A stretch of DNA of 64,000 nucleotides from Glycomyces harbinensis (GCF_900101745.1 NZ_FNAD01000018.1:62001-126000), one strand, 5' to 3'; positions 16,351 to 25,522 are shown, numbered from the stretch's first letter. Made by a program: numbers and translations. Notes: a model not told the origin generated them from the sequence alone.

Positions 16351-16402
16351 GCCGGCGCCGAAACGGCTTGCGCGGCTACCGTCGAGGTGCGAGGCTCCCG
16401 GC

Positions 16403-17299
16403 ATGCAGATGCACCACGACCAGCTGGACGTGCCCCTCGCCGTCGTGCGCGAACTGGTCGACGCGCAGTTCCCCGAGTGGCGGCGCCTGCCGATCGCGCC
16501 CGTCGCGTCGCAGGGGACCGTGAACGCGATCTTCCGCGTCGGCGACCGGTACGCCGCGCGGTTCCCACTGCAGCCCAAGGACATCGCCGACGCCCGGATC
16601 TGGCTCGAATCGGAGGCCGAAGCCGCACGGGAACTCCTGGGCCGCAGCCGGTTCCCGACCCCCGAACCGATCGGCATCGGCGAACCGGGCGCGGGCTACC
16701 CGCTGCCGTGGTCCGTGCAGACCTGGATCCCCGGCGACATCGCCGCCGACCACGACCCGGGCGACTCGCCCGGGTTCGCCCTCGACCTGGCCGAGTTCAT
16801 CGGGTCGGTCCGCGCGATCCCCACGCGCGGAGGGGTTTTCGGCGGCAGAGGGCGCGGCGGCGACCTGGGCGCCCACGAGGCGTGGATGTCGACCTGCTTC
16901 GCGGAGAGCGGGGAGCTGTTCGACGTGCCCCGCCTGCGACGCCTCTGGGCCGGACTGCGCGACCTGCCGCACGACGGGACGGCCGACGTGATGAACCACG
17001 GCGACCTCATCCCCGGCAACGTGCTCGTGAAGGAGGGCCGCCTGGCCGGGGTCCTGGACGTCGGCGGCCTCGGCCCGGCCGATCCCGCGCTGGACCTGGT
17101 GTCGGCCTGGCACCTGCTCGAGGCCGCACCGCGTGCCGTGCTCCGCGAGGCACTGGGCTGCGGCGACCTCGAATGGGAACGCGGCAAGGCCTGGGCGTTC
17201 CAGCAGGCGATGGGCGCGGCCTGGTACTACGTCGAGACCAATCCGCCGATGAGCCTCATGGGGCGGCGCACGATCCGCCGCATCCTGGCCGACTCCTGA
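16403..17299 (+). CDS. Aminoglycoside phosphotransferase (APH)-family kinase
   Basis: A 298-residue kinase-fold protein. The N-lobe contains the ATP-binding GTVNAIFRVGDRYAARFPLQP region with the probable catalytic Lys; the C-lobe holds the Brenner-type loop NHGDLIPGNVLV (catalytic Asp and Asn) and a DFG-like position read as LDVGGLGPADPALDL. Such enzymes phosphorylate antibiotics, sugars or cell metabolites. Whether this one confers resistance cannot be told. It starts at ATG 16403 with gagg ahead, 52 bases after the DUF402 gene, so both may share a transcript. Confidence 0.88.
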   Translation: MQMHHDQLDVPLAVVRELVDAQFPEWRRLPIAPVASQGTVNAIFRVGDRYAARFPLQPKDIADARIWLESEAEAARELLGRSRFPTPEPIGIGEPGAGYPLPWSVQTWIPGDIAADHDPGDSPGFALDLAEFIGSVRAIPTRGGVFGGRGRGGDLGAHEAWMSTCFAESGELFDVPRLRRLWAGLRDLPHDGTADVMNHGDLIPGNVLVKEGRLAGVLDVGGLGPADPALDLVSAWHLLEAAPRAVLREALGCGDLEWERGKAWAFQQAMGAAWYYVETNPPMSLMGRRTIRRILADS

Positions 17300-17431
17300 A
17301 CGCCGCGCCGGGCGCCTCGGTCATAAGCGGTGTGCGGTCTCGCCTGCCGTTCAAGGAGCCGCGGAGCCCTTGGCGCGCAATGCCCCTGCCACGGGCCCCC
17401 GTTGCCGTGCGGTTCTCACTAGGCTGGGTCG

Positions 17432-17692
17432 ATGAAGGGTTTCGACAGTGAGATTGAGAAGGCCGTCGACCGGGCCGGGAAAGCCGCCGGTTGGATGTTC
17501 GCGCTCGGGGTGTTGACGCTGATCCTGGGCGGCGTCGGGAGTTTCAGGGACGAGGGCGGGGCCGTCTGGCTCGCACTCCCCGGCGCGGGACTGCTGTTCG
17601 GGATGGGCGTGGTGATCAACCTGCTCGCCATGCATCTCATGGAGACGTGGCGGCAGGGACGTCGACCCAGCGAGGAGGCCCCGGGGGAGTGA
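17432..17692 (+). CDS. Small two-TM membrane protein
   Basis: An 86-residue protein with a charged N-terminus (MKGFDSEIEKAVDRAGKAAG), TM1 MFALGVLTLILGGVGSF, a short loop, TM2 LALPGAGLLFGMGVVINLLA and a basic tail. I do not recognise a family. Support comes from its hydrophobic layout and clean start at ATG 17432. Confidence 0.55.
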   Translation: MKGFDSEIEKAVDRAGKAAGWMFALGVLTLILGGVGSFRDEGGAVWLALPGAGLLFGMGVVINLLAMHLMETWRQGRRPSEEAPGE

Positions 17693-17838
17693 GCACCGGG
17701 ATCGGACCCGCGGCGCCTGCCGCATCATTCGGGGGTTCCCGGACCGCCTCCGATTGAGCGGACCGGGGCACCTCTCCGGCCGCGGGCCGAAAAGGCGGGA
17801 ACCCGATCGAATGGACTCTCCCGATCGGACCCGGTGGG

Positions 17839-18003
17839 TCAGGCCCGGCTGCTGGAGGCCTTTCGGCGGATGAATCCGAATATCACGGTTCCGACGAACA
17901 GCACAACGCCGATGATGGCCAGCCAGAGCAGGCCTTCAAGAGCGAACCCGACTATCGCGAGTATCGCCCAGGCTACGAGCAGAATCAAAATGACGGTCAA
18001 CAT
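17839..18003 (-). CDS. Small hydrophobic membrane protein (54 aa)
   Basis: A short leftward gene, easily missed. From ATG 18003 it reads MLTVILILLVAWAILAIVG, then FALEGLLWLAIIGVVLFVG, and ends with the basic tail FIRRKASSSRA before TGA at 17839-17841. Two hydrophobic helices and an Arg/Lys-rich C-terminus match the short 'hydrophobic protein' family common in Streptomyces and relatives, of unknown function. Upstream, from about 18010 to 18110, the DNA is AT-rich by local standards and probably carries its promoter. Confidence 0.7.
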   Translation of the reverse strand: MLTVILILLVAWAILAIVGFALEGLLWLAIIGVVLFVGTVIFGFIRRKASSSRA

Positions 18004-18167
18004 ACTTCAATCGTACGCCTTGTTTCCTGCTTGACATGCGATTACGCAGAGGAAACTCGTTTCCGCAATTGATGATTCTCTATGTTAATCAGGATGTCGG
18101 ATGAATCTGACAGACTCGCGGAGTCTCGTCATTGTCGTCACGATGATCAGCAGCGAAGGGGAATCAT

Positions 18168-18812
18168 ATGAGCCGGCTTCTCAGGGTCCAGAACTTCACC
18201 GTCTCGCTGGACGGATTCGGAGCAGGCGAGGGTCAGGCCCTCGAGCGGCCGTTCGGTCACGCCGACCCTCGGGAACTGATGTCCTGGGCCGGTGCCACGG
18301 CGAGCTGGCCCAACCGCACCGATTCCGGTGGGAGCCGCGGACTCGACGACTACTTCGCGCGCGACTTCGCCAACAACATCGGCGCGGAGATCATGGGCCG
18401 CAACAAGTTCAGCCCCCAGCGCGGCCCCTGGGAAAACCACGACTGGCAGGGCTGGTGGGGCGAGGAGCCGCCCTTCCACACCCCCGTGTTCGTCATGACC
18501 CACCACCTGCGTCCCTCGTTCACGCTGTCGGACACCACATTCCACTTCACCGACGGCGACCCGGCCGCGGTCCTCGAACAGGCGCGAGAGGCGGCGCAGG
18601 GCAAGGACGTCCGGCTCGGCGGCGGCGCCACCACGATCCGGGAATTCCTCGACGCCGACCTGGTCGACACCATGCACGTGGCCGTCTCGCCGGTCGAACT
18701 CGGCTCCGGGGTCCGGCTCTGGGATTCACCCGACGAACTGCGCGACCGGTTCCACCTCGAGATCGTGCCCAGCCCGAGCGGCGTGACGCACCACCTGTTC
18801 TGGCGAAAGTGA
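18168..18812 (+). CDS. Dihydrofolate reductase-like / RibD C-terminal family protein
   Basis: A 214-residue protein: MSRLLRVQNFTVSLDGFGAG (the N-terminal strand and substrate loop), GAEIMGRNKFSPQRGPW (NADPH-binding MGRxTF-like block), VFVMTHHLRPSFTLSDTTFHF, and the glycine-rich VRLGGGATTIREFLDADLVDTMHVAVSPVELGSG that marks the RibD_C/YwjB-like DHFR fold. These are NADPH-dependent reductases of pterin-like substrates; members in this group are usually unassigned. ATG 18168 has aagggga upstream. Confidence 0.9.
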   Translation: MSRLLRVQNFTVSLDGFGAGEGQALERPFGHADPRELMSWAGATASWPNRTDSGGSRGLDDYFARDFANNIGAEIMGRNKFSPQRGPWENHDWQGWWGEEPPFHTPVFVMTHHLRPSFTLSDTTFHFTDGDPAAVLEQAREAAQGKDVRLGGGATTIREFLDADLVDTMHVAVSPVELGSGVRLWDSPDELRDRFHLEIVPSPSGVTHHLFWRK

Positions 18813-18832
18813 CCCGAATCGATTGGGGGGTA

Positions 18833-18854
18833 GGTGGGACCGGCCGGTCCCACC
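18833..18854. terminator. Perfect 22-bp palindrome, probable terminator stem
   Basis: ggtgggaccgg (18833-18843) is directly followed by its reverse complement ccggtcccacc. It starts 20 bases after the stop of the DHFR-like gene. In RNA the innermost bases would form the loop. With no spacer it could also serve as an operator for the gene starting at 19018. Confidence 0.5.
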
Positions 18855-19017
18855 GATCGGCCGGCCCCGTGGGAGAGCTTAAGGTTCCGGACATTCCGGA
18901 CGCTGGATCAACACGCGGGCGCTTTCCGCGTTCCGGTCGCACCACCGGGCTCCTTCGCCCCCGACCGTGCGTGGAAATCGGTTGCACCTCACTGCCGCAC
19001 CCGGTTGAATACGCGGT

Positions 19018-20388
19018 GTGGAACCCGCACAGGTAGCTCGAGAACTCGGCCTCGGACCGTTGCTTGGACCGGTGTCCGTGCTCAAAGCCGATGAGCCGTA
19101 CCCGGTCTGGAAGCTCACCACCGATTCGGGCACCTGGGTGGTGAAGGTCGACAAGCCCTGGGGCGATTACGTTCACGGCCTCGCCGATCAGTCCGGGCAA
19201 CTGGAGGCCGCAGCCTGGCGGGCCGGGGTCTCCATGGCCGAACCGCATCTGGTCGATCCCGACTCCGACCTCGTCTGGCGCCCGATCGGCGACGACCTCC
19301 TGGCCAGGGCCACGAGATTCGTCGAGGGCGCGCATCCGGCGCTCCCGGCCGACCCGTCGCTGGCGCGGTGGGCGGGCGGAACCATCGCGGCGCTCGAACG
19401 GCTCGCGATACCCGCCGACCTCAAGGGCGACTTCGACTTCACCGTCCACTCCATGACCGACTGGGACGAATGGCTCGACCAGGGCGTGGACCTCGGCGTC
19501 ATCGACGGCCCCGCCGCGCGGACGCTCAAGGACTGCGCCGAGCGGACCTACGAACTGCTCGACGCGGTCATTGCCGCGCCGCCGGTCAAACTGACCATGC
19601 ACCGCGACTTCTCCTCGGACAACATCATGGTCACCGCCGAGGGTCCGGTCCTGCTGGACTTCGACAGCGCCGGCCCGCAGGCTCCCTGGTGGGAGCTGGT
19701 GTCCGTCGCGTTCTCCTTGGCCGGACCCGCACTCGGCGTCGTGCCGCCCGAGCGGGCGAGCGTCGAAGCCTGCGTCGAGGGCTACCTTGCGGCGGGCGGG
19801 CGGCTCGGGCCGACCGACGAGTCCGCGTTCGTCGGCACGCTAGCCGGCCGCCTCTCGAGCACGGCCTACGAACTGTGGCGAGCCTGCGGCCACCGCGGCG
19901 GCAGCGCCGAACTGCAAGCGCAGTTCGGCGGCCTGCTCAGAGCCTCGATCCCGGCACTGCACCACCAACTCGACGCGACCGCCGAATGGGCGTCCTGGCT
20001 GCGAGGCCGACCGTCCGGCTTACCGCGGCGCGGACCGGTGCCGCCGCAGCATCACCAGCTGAAACGTCGCGATCGCCAAGCCGGCGGCCAGCGCGACGCC
20101 TCCCTTGACCACCGACCAGTGCCAGCCGTAATCGGCCGTATAAGCCGTCGGGCGCTCGGCCTCGACATCGAGCCGCACGTCTTCGATTGCCTCCGGCATC
20201 GGGTCGGAACGCTCGATGCGCTCGCCCTTCAACTCCACGTCCTGCTCGGTGACCGTGCCGTCGGCGCCGGTGAACTCGCCGATCAGCGCGCAGTCCTCCT
20301 CGCAGGCGTCCCTGGAGGCGGGAGTGAACGTCCCGACCGGGCCCTCCTCCAGCGTGCGGCGGCCGTCCACGCCCTCGGCGATCAGTGA
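19018..20388 (+). CDS. APH-family phosphotransferase with abnormal antisense C-terminal extension
   Basis: The frame from GTG 19018 encodes 456 residues. Residues 1 to about 335 are a normal APH-type kinase: PVWKLTTDSGTWVVKVDKPWGDY in the N-lobe, the catalytic loop LTMHRDFSSDNIMV and LLDFDSAGPQAPWWEL as the metal-binding position. A natural end would lie near 20020, but the frame has no stop until 20386-20388. It therefore runs about 370 bases antisense through the coding region of the leftward neighbour (20020-20490), adding a low-complexity Arg/Gly/Gln-rich tail. A lost stop codon, a 3' frameshift or a genuine convergent overlap could explain this. The kinase assignment is secure, the tail is not. 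Confidence 0.75.
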   Translation: MEPAQVARELGLGPLLGPVSVLKADEPYPVWKLTTDSGTWVVKVDKPWGDYVHGLADQSGQLEAAAWRAGVSMAEPHLVDPDSDLVWRPIGDDLLARATRFVEGAHPALPADPSLARWAGGTIAALERLAIPADLKGDFDFTVHSMTDWDEWLDQGVDLGVIDGPAARTLKDCAERTYELLDAVIAAPPVKLTMHRDFSSDNIMVTAEGPVLLDFDSAGPQAPWWELVSVAFSLAGPALGVVPPERASVEACVEGYLAAGGRLGPTDESAFVGTLAGRLSSTAYELWRACGHRGGSAELQAQFGGLLRASIPALHHQLDATAEWASWLRGRPSGLPRRGPVPPQHHQLKRRDRQAGGQRDASLDHRPVPAVIGRISRRALGLDIEPHVFDCLRHRVGTLDALALQLHVLLGDRAVGAGELADQRAVLLAGVPGGGSERPDRALLQRAAAVHALGDQ

Positions 20389-20490
20389 GAAGCCGATGCC
20401 GAACGTCAGCAGCAGGACGAACGCGAACAGGACCCACATGAACACTCGGCCTGCGGTGCTCATCGGCTTCGGTGGCTGCTTGGACATCAT
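20020..20490 (-). CDS. Two-TM membrane protein of unknown function
   Basis: A 156-residue protein with TM1 VFMWVLFAFVLLLTFGIGFSLI near the N-terminus, an acidic outer domain of about 80 residues with two cysteines (SRDACEEDCALIGEFTGADG) and a membrane-proximal YTADYGWHWSVVKGG leading into TM2 (VALAAGLAIATFQLVML) and a basic tail. The start may be ATG 20490, 20487 or 20463. No family recognised. Its whole 3' part is antisense to the extended APH frame. Confidence 0.65.
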   Translation of the reverse strand: MMSKQPPKPMSTAGRVFMWVLFAFVLLLTFGIGFSLIAEGVDGRRTLEEGPVGTFTPASRDACEEDCALIGEFTGADGTVTEQDVELKGERIERSDPMPEAIEDVRLDVEAERPTAYTADYGWHWSVVKGGVALAAGLAIATFQLVMLRRHRSAPR

Positions 20491-20598
20491 GATGCGGGGA
20501 ACTGTACTGGGCGCGGGCCAGCAAGGCGACATCGAAACGTTCGGGGCCCGCGAGACCAGGGAGGTGCATGTGACTCCCGATGGTGTAGACACGAGCGC

Positions 20599-21519
20599 AT
20601 GGCTCTCCCCGCTGACATCATCGCCCCGGAACTGATCGAGGTCGCGCCGGGGCACCGGCTCGCGGTGCGGCGGCGCGGCGCGGGCGGCGTGCCGCTCCTG
20701 CTCGTCCACGGGTTCCCGTGCACCAGCCGGATCTGGTCCCACAACATCACCGCGCTGGCCGAGGCCGGATTCGACGTGGTCGCGCCCGACCTGCGCGGTT
20801 ACGGCGATTCCGATTTCGCACCCGACGACTACTACGACTTCAACGCGTTCAACACCGACCTGATCGGCCTGCTCGACGTGCTCGGCTGGGACCGCGCCGT
20901 CGTGGCCGGGCACGACCTGGGCGCGATGATCACCATCGACATGGCGACCCGCCACCCCGGCCGGGTCGACCGCGTCGTGATCCTCGACGACTCGATGCCC
21001 GACCTGGACGCGGCCTTCGCGGAGGCGGGCATCCCGCCGAGCCGGCCCAAGCCCGCGGTCTACGACTACCAAGGGCGCCAAGGCCGTCACGCCGACGCGC
21101 TGGTCGCCGAGCTGGACACGCCCGAGCGGCGCCGGCGGTACGTGGGGGAGTTCTACGGCCACCGCATGTGGTGCCCGCCGGACGCCTTCGACGAGGGCGA
21201 CCTCGCGTACCTGACCGAGCCCTACGGGGACGCGGCCCGGCTGCGGGCCTCCTTCGCCGACTACGAGGTCGTCATGGGCACCCGCGCGCTGTCGGCCCCG
21301 GAGATGATCGACCGCCCGGTCCCGCACCGGACCCTGATCCTGATCGGCGCCGACCAGGTGACCCTGGGGGAGCGCATCGAGGAGCGCTGTGCGATCGCGT
21401 TCCCGAACGCGGTGGGCCCGTACTGGATCAAGGGAGCCGGACACTTCATGCCCTGGGAGCGGCCCGAAGTGGTCAACCGGGCGATCCGGTCCTACTGCGG
21501 CGACCTCCTGGGGCACTGA
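20599..21519 (+). CDS. Alpha/beta hydrolase, haloacetate dehalogenase/epoxide hydrolase-like
   Basis: A 306-residue alpha/beta-hydrolase. Oxyanion motif HGFP (residues 37-40), nucleophile elbow GHDLGA with Asp106 in place of the usual Ser, and a C-terminal GAGHFMPWERPE with the catalytic His. An Asp nucleophile defines the haloalkane/fluoroacetate dehalogenase and epoxide hydrolase branch; DLRGYGDSDFAP is likewise typical. The enzyme would hydrolyse through a covalent aspartyl ester. Which substrate class applies cannot be decided here. Confidence 0.88.
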   Translation: MALPADIIAPELIEVAPGHRLAVRRRGAGGVPLLLVHGFPCTSRIWSHNITALAEAGFDVVAPDLRGYGDSDFAPDDYYDFNAFNTDLIGLLDVLGWDRAVVAGHDLGAMITIDMATRHPGRVDRVVILDDSMPDLDAAFAEAGIPPSRPKPAVYDYQGRQGRHADALVAELDTPERRRRYVGEFYGHRMWCPPDAFDEGDLAYLTEPYGDAARLRASFADYEVVMGTRALSAPEMIDRPVPHRTLILIGADQVTLGERIEERCAIAFPNAVGPYWIKGAGHFMPWERPEVVNRAIRSYCGDLLGH

Positions 21520-21646
21520 CTGCGGGTCGACTTCGCTTGCCGCCGCAGCATTCAGGGACCGGGAGGGGTCCCGGACGAATCCGGATACTTTCGGGATCAG
21601 GAAGGCCAAACGGCCTAACCCTCACATCCACCCCGAAAGGATCACA

Positions 21647-22486
21647 GTGGACAAGAAGAGGAAGCGCCTGATCCGCCTCGGCGCGGGCGTCGCCGCGGGC
21701 CTCGGTGCCGCCGCGATCGCCTGGACCGGCTTCGCGGCCAACGCGGAAGAACCGTCCACCGACGGCGACTTCGAGGTCAAGATCATCGGCGGCGAGCCCG
21801 CCGAAGAGGGTCAGTACCCCTGGCTCGTCGCCCTCGGCACGGCTGGAGAGGGCACCCCCTGGGAGCGCCAGCGCTGCGGCGCCTCGGTCATCACCGAGAA
21901 CATCGTGCTGACCGCCGCGCACTGCGTCGAGACCGTCACCGATCCCGAAGACCTCGTGGTCTTCTCCGGCTCGGTCGACCTCGAGTCGGCCGACCTCGTC
22001 GAGACCTCCGTGGCCGACCTCCACATCGCCCACGACTACGACGACCCGGTCGACTACGCGAACGACTGGGCGCTGCTGCTGCTCGACGAGCCCATCGACG
22101 CGGAGCCGATCGCGATCGGCACCGAGCCGACCGAGTTCGACGTCCTCGAGGTCGCCGGCTGGGGCGAGACCGGTTCGGGCTACCCCACGGTCGCCCGATG
22201 GGTCGAGGTGCCGTTCATCGACGACGAGGCCTGCGCCGACGCGTACCCGGGCGAGACCGACGCGGCCACGATGCTGTGCGCGGGCGACCTGGAGAACGGC
22301 GGGATCGACTCGTGCCAGGGCGACTCGGGCGGTCCGATCATGGCCCCCGGTGACGACGGCGAACTGATCCTCGCCGGCATCGTCAGCTGGGGCTACGGCT
22401 GCGCCGAGCCCGGGCAGCCGGGCGTGTACGCCGAGGTGGCCGACTTCAACAGCGCGATCGACGACGTCATCGAGGACTGGGAGTAG
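21647..22486 (+). CDS. Secreted trypsin-like serine protease (family S1)
   Basis: A 279-residue exported protease. A basic signal peptide (MDKKRKRLIRLGAGVAAGLG...) leads to a short propeptide and the activation site KIIGGEPA (about residue 45). The triad is His92 (LTAAHC), Asp140 (NDWALL) and Ser227 (GDSGGP). Asp221 in DSCQGDSGGP occupies the trypsin S1-pocket position, so cleavage after Arg/Lys is expected. Cysteine positions match two or three canonical disulphides. GTG 21647 with cgaaagga upstream is the start; the longer frame is spurious. Extracellular protein degradation is the likely role. Confidence 0.95.
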   Translation: MDKKRKRLIRLGAGVAAGLGAAAIAWTGFAANAEEPSTDGDFEVKIIGGEPAEEGQYPWLVALGTAGEGTPWERQRCGASVITENIVLTAAHCVETVTDPEDLVVFSGSVDLESADLVETSVADLHIAHDYDDPVDYANDWALLLLDEPIDAEPIAIGTEPTEFDVLEVAGWGETGSGYPTVARWVEVPFIDDEACADAYPGETDAATMLCAGDLENGGIDSCQGDSGGPIMAPGDDGELILAGIVSWGYGCAEPGQPGVYAEVADFNSAIDDVIEDWE

Positions 22487-22508
22487 GCTCGCCTGCTCGA
22501 TCACCCCG

Positions 22509-22538
22509 CGGCCGGGAGGGTTCGCCCTCCCGGCCGCA
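22509..22538 (+). terminator. Terminator hairpin with TTCG tetraloop
   Basis: Perfect 13-bp stem gcggccgggaggg (22509-22521) / ccctcccggccgc (22526-22538) closed by ttcg, 22 bases after the protease stop codon. The following 22539-22776 holds no recognisable feature. Confidence 0.85.
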
Positions 22539-22776
22539 CGAGGGTCGACCGGCCCCGGACGAGCAAGGGCGCCCGGGGCCGGTCGGCGCACGCCGCGCAG
22601 CAGGAGGCGCATCGGGGAGCCGATGCGGTGCACCCGCAGGCGCATCGGGAGCGAGGAGTCGCAACCGTGCGAGCGCGCACTCTCGCGGCCTCCGGGCGCG
22701 ACCGGTTCGACCGTCCGGCACCGGCCCGCACCCGGGCCCGGCAGAATGGGGCCGAGCCCGAGAGAGGACCCGCGCC

Positions 22777-23478
22777 ATGCCGCCCAGCACTCCGCCCGCA
22801 TCCGGCGAGACCGCGATCGCCGACCGCTTCGGCGTCTTCGACTGGGTGGCGCTGGCACTCGCGCTGGCCCTGCTCGCCTGGGCGCCCTTCCTGATCGCCG
22901 ACGTCGCGGGCGAGACCGTCGAATACCGCCGGGGCGTCCTGGACCGGGAGTCGCCGGGCTGGATCGCCGGGCCGGTCGTCATCGTGCTCGGCCTCGTCTG
23001 GCCCGCCCTGCGGCTGATCCCGCTGGCGCGGCGCATGACGGCGGTCCGGATCGACGCCGAGCGCATCAGGCTCTACGCCGAATTCCCCACCGGAGGCAAC
23101 TTCCGCTCGCACCCCGCCGCCCGCGTCGACGCCCTTTGGTCTGATGTGGACCGTCTCGTGCTGTGGCGCCTGCGCGTCAAGCGGTTCGGGTTCATCCCCG
23201 GCTGGCGGCCCCAGCTCGGCGTCGTCACGACCGCCGACCAGTACGGCGTCTCCCAGAAGGAGCCCTCGCGGCGCCAGCGCCTCAGCGAGGACGTGCGGCG
23301 CGACGGCGTGCCGGTTCGCCTGGGCCACATGATGAAGGCCCGCAGCGTCAAGCTCTCCGCGAGCCGCGCCGAGGACGTGGCCGCGGCGGTGCGGCGCGTG
23401 GCTCCGCGCGTCGCGCTCGTGGACGAGCGCAAGGCCGGCACCTCGCCGAATATCGAACCGCCGCGCCTCAGCTCTTAG
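22777..23478 (+). CDS. Membrane protein of unknown function
   Basis: A 233-residue protein with TM1 WVALALALALLAWAPFLIADVA (about 23-44), TM2 GPVVIVLGLVWPALRLIPLA (about 65-84) and a cytoplasmic C-terminal domain of about 145 residues (PH-like layout with MTAVRIDAERIRLYAEFPTGG and VDRLVLWRLRVKRFG). I recognise no named family. ATG 22777 has gagagagg upstream. Its 3' end overlaps the convergent oxidoreductase by 11 bases. Confidence 0.6.
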   Translation: MPPSTPPASGETAIADRFGVFDWVALALALALLAWAPFLIADVAGETVEYRRGVLDRESPGWIAGPVVIVLGLVWPALRLIPLARRMTAVRIDAERIRLYAEFPTGGNFRSHPAARVDALWSDVDRLVLWRLRVKRFGFIPGWRPQLGVVTTADQYGVSQKEPSRRQRLSEDVRRDGVPVRLGHMMKARSVKLSASRAEDVAAAVRRVAPRVALVDERKAGTSPNIEPPRLSS

Positions 23479-24163
23479 CGAGCGCTTCTCGGCGGATCCA
23501 CTGGAGCAGCGTCGGATTGTCGGCGGTGGTGATGACACTGACGGTGGCGCGCATGAAGCGGTCGCCGTCGAGCAGGGACAGCATGCTCGCGGCCAGATCC
23601 GCTCGGGCGGTGAACCTGCCGTCGGCGTGGCCTTCGACCACGGTGTAATCGGTGACCGACGGCAGCCCGTAGAGCCCGCTCGGCCGCACGATCGTCCAGT
23701 CCAGGTCGCTGTCGCGGAGCACCGATTCCATGCGCCGCATGTCGTCGTACAGCGTCTTGCCCAGGATTCGGGTGACGTACGGCAGTAGGAGCCGGTTGAA
23801 GAAGAACCCGCCGTCGGAGAACGCCTGCGGCTCGACCCCGCTCGAACTGACCACCGCGACCCGGCGGACCCCGTGCCGATCCATCGCGGCCACGATGTTG
23901 GCCGCCCCCTTCGAGTAGGTGCTGATCGGCTCCTTCCCGGCGGGCACCCCGAGCGCCGACAACACCGCGTCCTGGCCTGCCACGACGGCGTCGACGGCCG
24001 GCGGATCGAGCACGTCGGCGCCGGCCACCTTCAGCCGGTCGTGATGCAGCGGAAACGAATCCGGTTGCCGGGTGACCGCTGTGACCTGATGTCCGGCATC
24101 GAGCGCCTGACCGGTCAGCAGGCGGCCGGTGGGTCCGTTGGCGCCGAAGACTGCGATGCGCAT
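23468..24163 (-). CDS. NAD(P)-binding oxidoreductase (NmrA/biliverdin reductase B-like SDR)
   Basis: A 231-residue atypical SDR starting MRIAVFGANGPTGRLLTGQALD, the NAD(P)-binding GANGPTG motif. The strand VVSSSGV and the WTIVRPSGLYG block match the NAD(P)H-binding/BVR-B-like family. It probably reduces a flavin, quinone or small carbonyl. ATG 24163 has aaggacgg upstream. Confidence 0.85.
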   Translation of the reverse strand: MRIAVFGANGPTGRLLTGQALDAGHQVTAVTRQPDSFPLHHDRLKVAGADVLDPPAVDAVVAGQDAVLSALGVPAGKEPISTYSKGAANIVAAMDRHGVRRVAVVSSSGVEPQAFSDGGFFFNRLLLPYVTRILGKTLYDDMRRMESVLRDSDLDWTIVRPSGLYGLPSVTDYTVVEGHADGRFTARADLAASMLSLLDGDRFMRATVSVITTADNPTLLQWIRREALAKS

Positions 24164-24245
24164 GGTGTCCGTCCTTAGGGTCGAGTCCGTCTCACCCGTG
24201 ACGAACCGACCCGGCCATATGTGACCGGGGGCGGACAGCGCCTCG

Positions 24246-25271
24246 CTATCGCTTCCAGGCGTCCATGATCGCGAACATCTGCGCGGTCTTCGCCGGGTCG
24301 CGCTCGACCAGGTCGCCGTGCTCGGAGTCGATGAACGCGGCGTCCACCGCGGCGAGCACGTCGCCTTCGAGTTTCAGCCCGGCGCCGGCGACGTTGTCGC
24401 GGATCTGCTCGGGCCTGGACGCGCCCATCACCGCCGAGGCCACCGTCGGCCGGCCCAGCACCCACGCCAAGGCGAGCTGCGCCACGGACGCCCCCAGCTC
24501 CTTCGCGATCGGGTCCAGGCGCGCCACCGCGCCGAGCACCGCGTCGGACATGTAGCGGCCGACGAACCGCTCGCTCTCCTTTCCGGCGGCCCGGCTCGTC
24601 TCGGGCGGGGCCTGGCCCGGCAGGTACTTGCCGGTGAGCACGCCCTGCGCCAGCGGCGAGAACACGATCTGGCTCAGGCCCGACTCCAGACACTGCGGGA
24701 CCACCCGCTCCTCCACGACCCGCCACAGCAGGCTGTACTGCGGCTGGTTCGAGACCAGCGGGACGCGCAGCTCGGTCGCCAGCGCGGCGGCCGCGTCGAT
24801 CTGCGGGGCGGTCCACTCCGAGACCCCCAGGTACCCCACCTTCCCCTGGTGCACCAGGTCCGCGAAGGCGACCATGGTCTCCTCCAGCGGCGTCTCCTCG
24901 TCGTACCGGTGCGCCTGGTAGAGGTCGATGTGATCGGTCCCGAGCCGCCGCAGCGAACCCTCGCAGCCCTCCATGATGTGCTTGCGCGACAGGCCCTTGT
25001 CATACGGCCCGTCGCCGACGGGCATGCACACCTTCGTGGCCAGCACGACCGATTCGCGCCGCACTCCCGCGAGCGCCTCGCCGAGTGCCCGCTCCCCGGC
25101 CCCGAACTCGGGCCTGCCGTAGATGTCGGCCGTGTCGAAGGTCGTGATGCCGACGTCGAGCGCCGCGTGCACGCAGTCCGCCGTCAGCGAAGGATCGGCA
25201 CCGGGAAGCCAGTTCCCATAGGTGATGACGCTGACCTTGAGACCACTGCCGCCGAGACGCCGATACTCCAT
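24246..25271 (-). CDS. Aldo/keto reductase (Kv-beta-like subfamily)
   Basis: A 341-residue TIM-barrel aldo-keto reductase. It starts MEYRRLGGSGLKVSVITYGNW and the catalytic tetrad is complete: Asp46 and Tyr51 (FDTADIYG), Lys80 (LATKV) and His121 (LYQAHRYD). The NADPH-binding end contains GASRPEQI. The pattern LGGSGLKVS...LVSNQPQYSLLWR is that of the voltage-gated-channel beta-like group (AKR6/12-like). It reduces aldehydes or ketones, substrate unknown. ATG 25271 is preceded by gggagg. Confidence 0.93.
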   Translation of the reverse strand: MEYRRLGGSGLKVSVITYGNWLPGADPSLTADCVHAALDVGITTFDTADIYGRPEFGAGERALGEALAGVRRESVVLATKVCMPVGDGPYDKGLSRKHIMEGCEGSLRRLGTDHIDLYQAHRYDEETPLEETMVAFADLVHQGKVGYLGVSEWTAPQIDAAAALATELRVPLVSNQPQYSLLWRVVEERVVPQCLESGLSQIVFSPLAQGVLTGKYLPGQAPPETSRAAGKESERFVGRYMSDAVLGAVARLDPIAKELGASVAQLALAWVLGRPTVASAVMGASRPEQIRDNVAGAGLKLEGDVLAAVDAAFIDSEHGDLVERDPAKTAQMFAIMDAWKR

Positions 25272-25522
25272 TGCGGGACCTCCCCGTCGAAACCGATGAA
25301 CCCGAGTCACGGTACCCCCCAACGGCTCACCGGCCCGCACGGAAGCGAAACCCCCGTCGGACGCGGCGCATCGGCATGGTGACTTGCGGTTCTCGTTGGC
25401 CGATCGAACCTTATCCGCATTGGGTGAATCGGCCGAGTGGGCCATGCCGCCTGGCCGCCCCTGTGTCAAAGCGAGCTGTTCGGTGGATGCGGAACCAGGT
25501 CCCGGCGGGGTAGAACTGGTGA

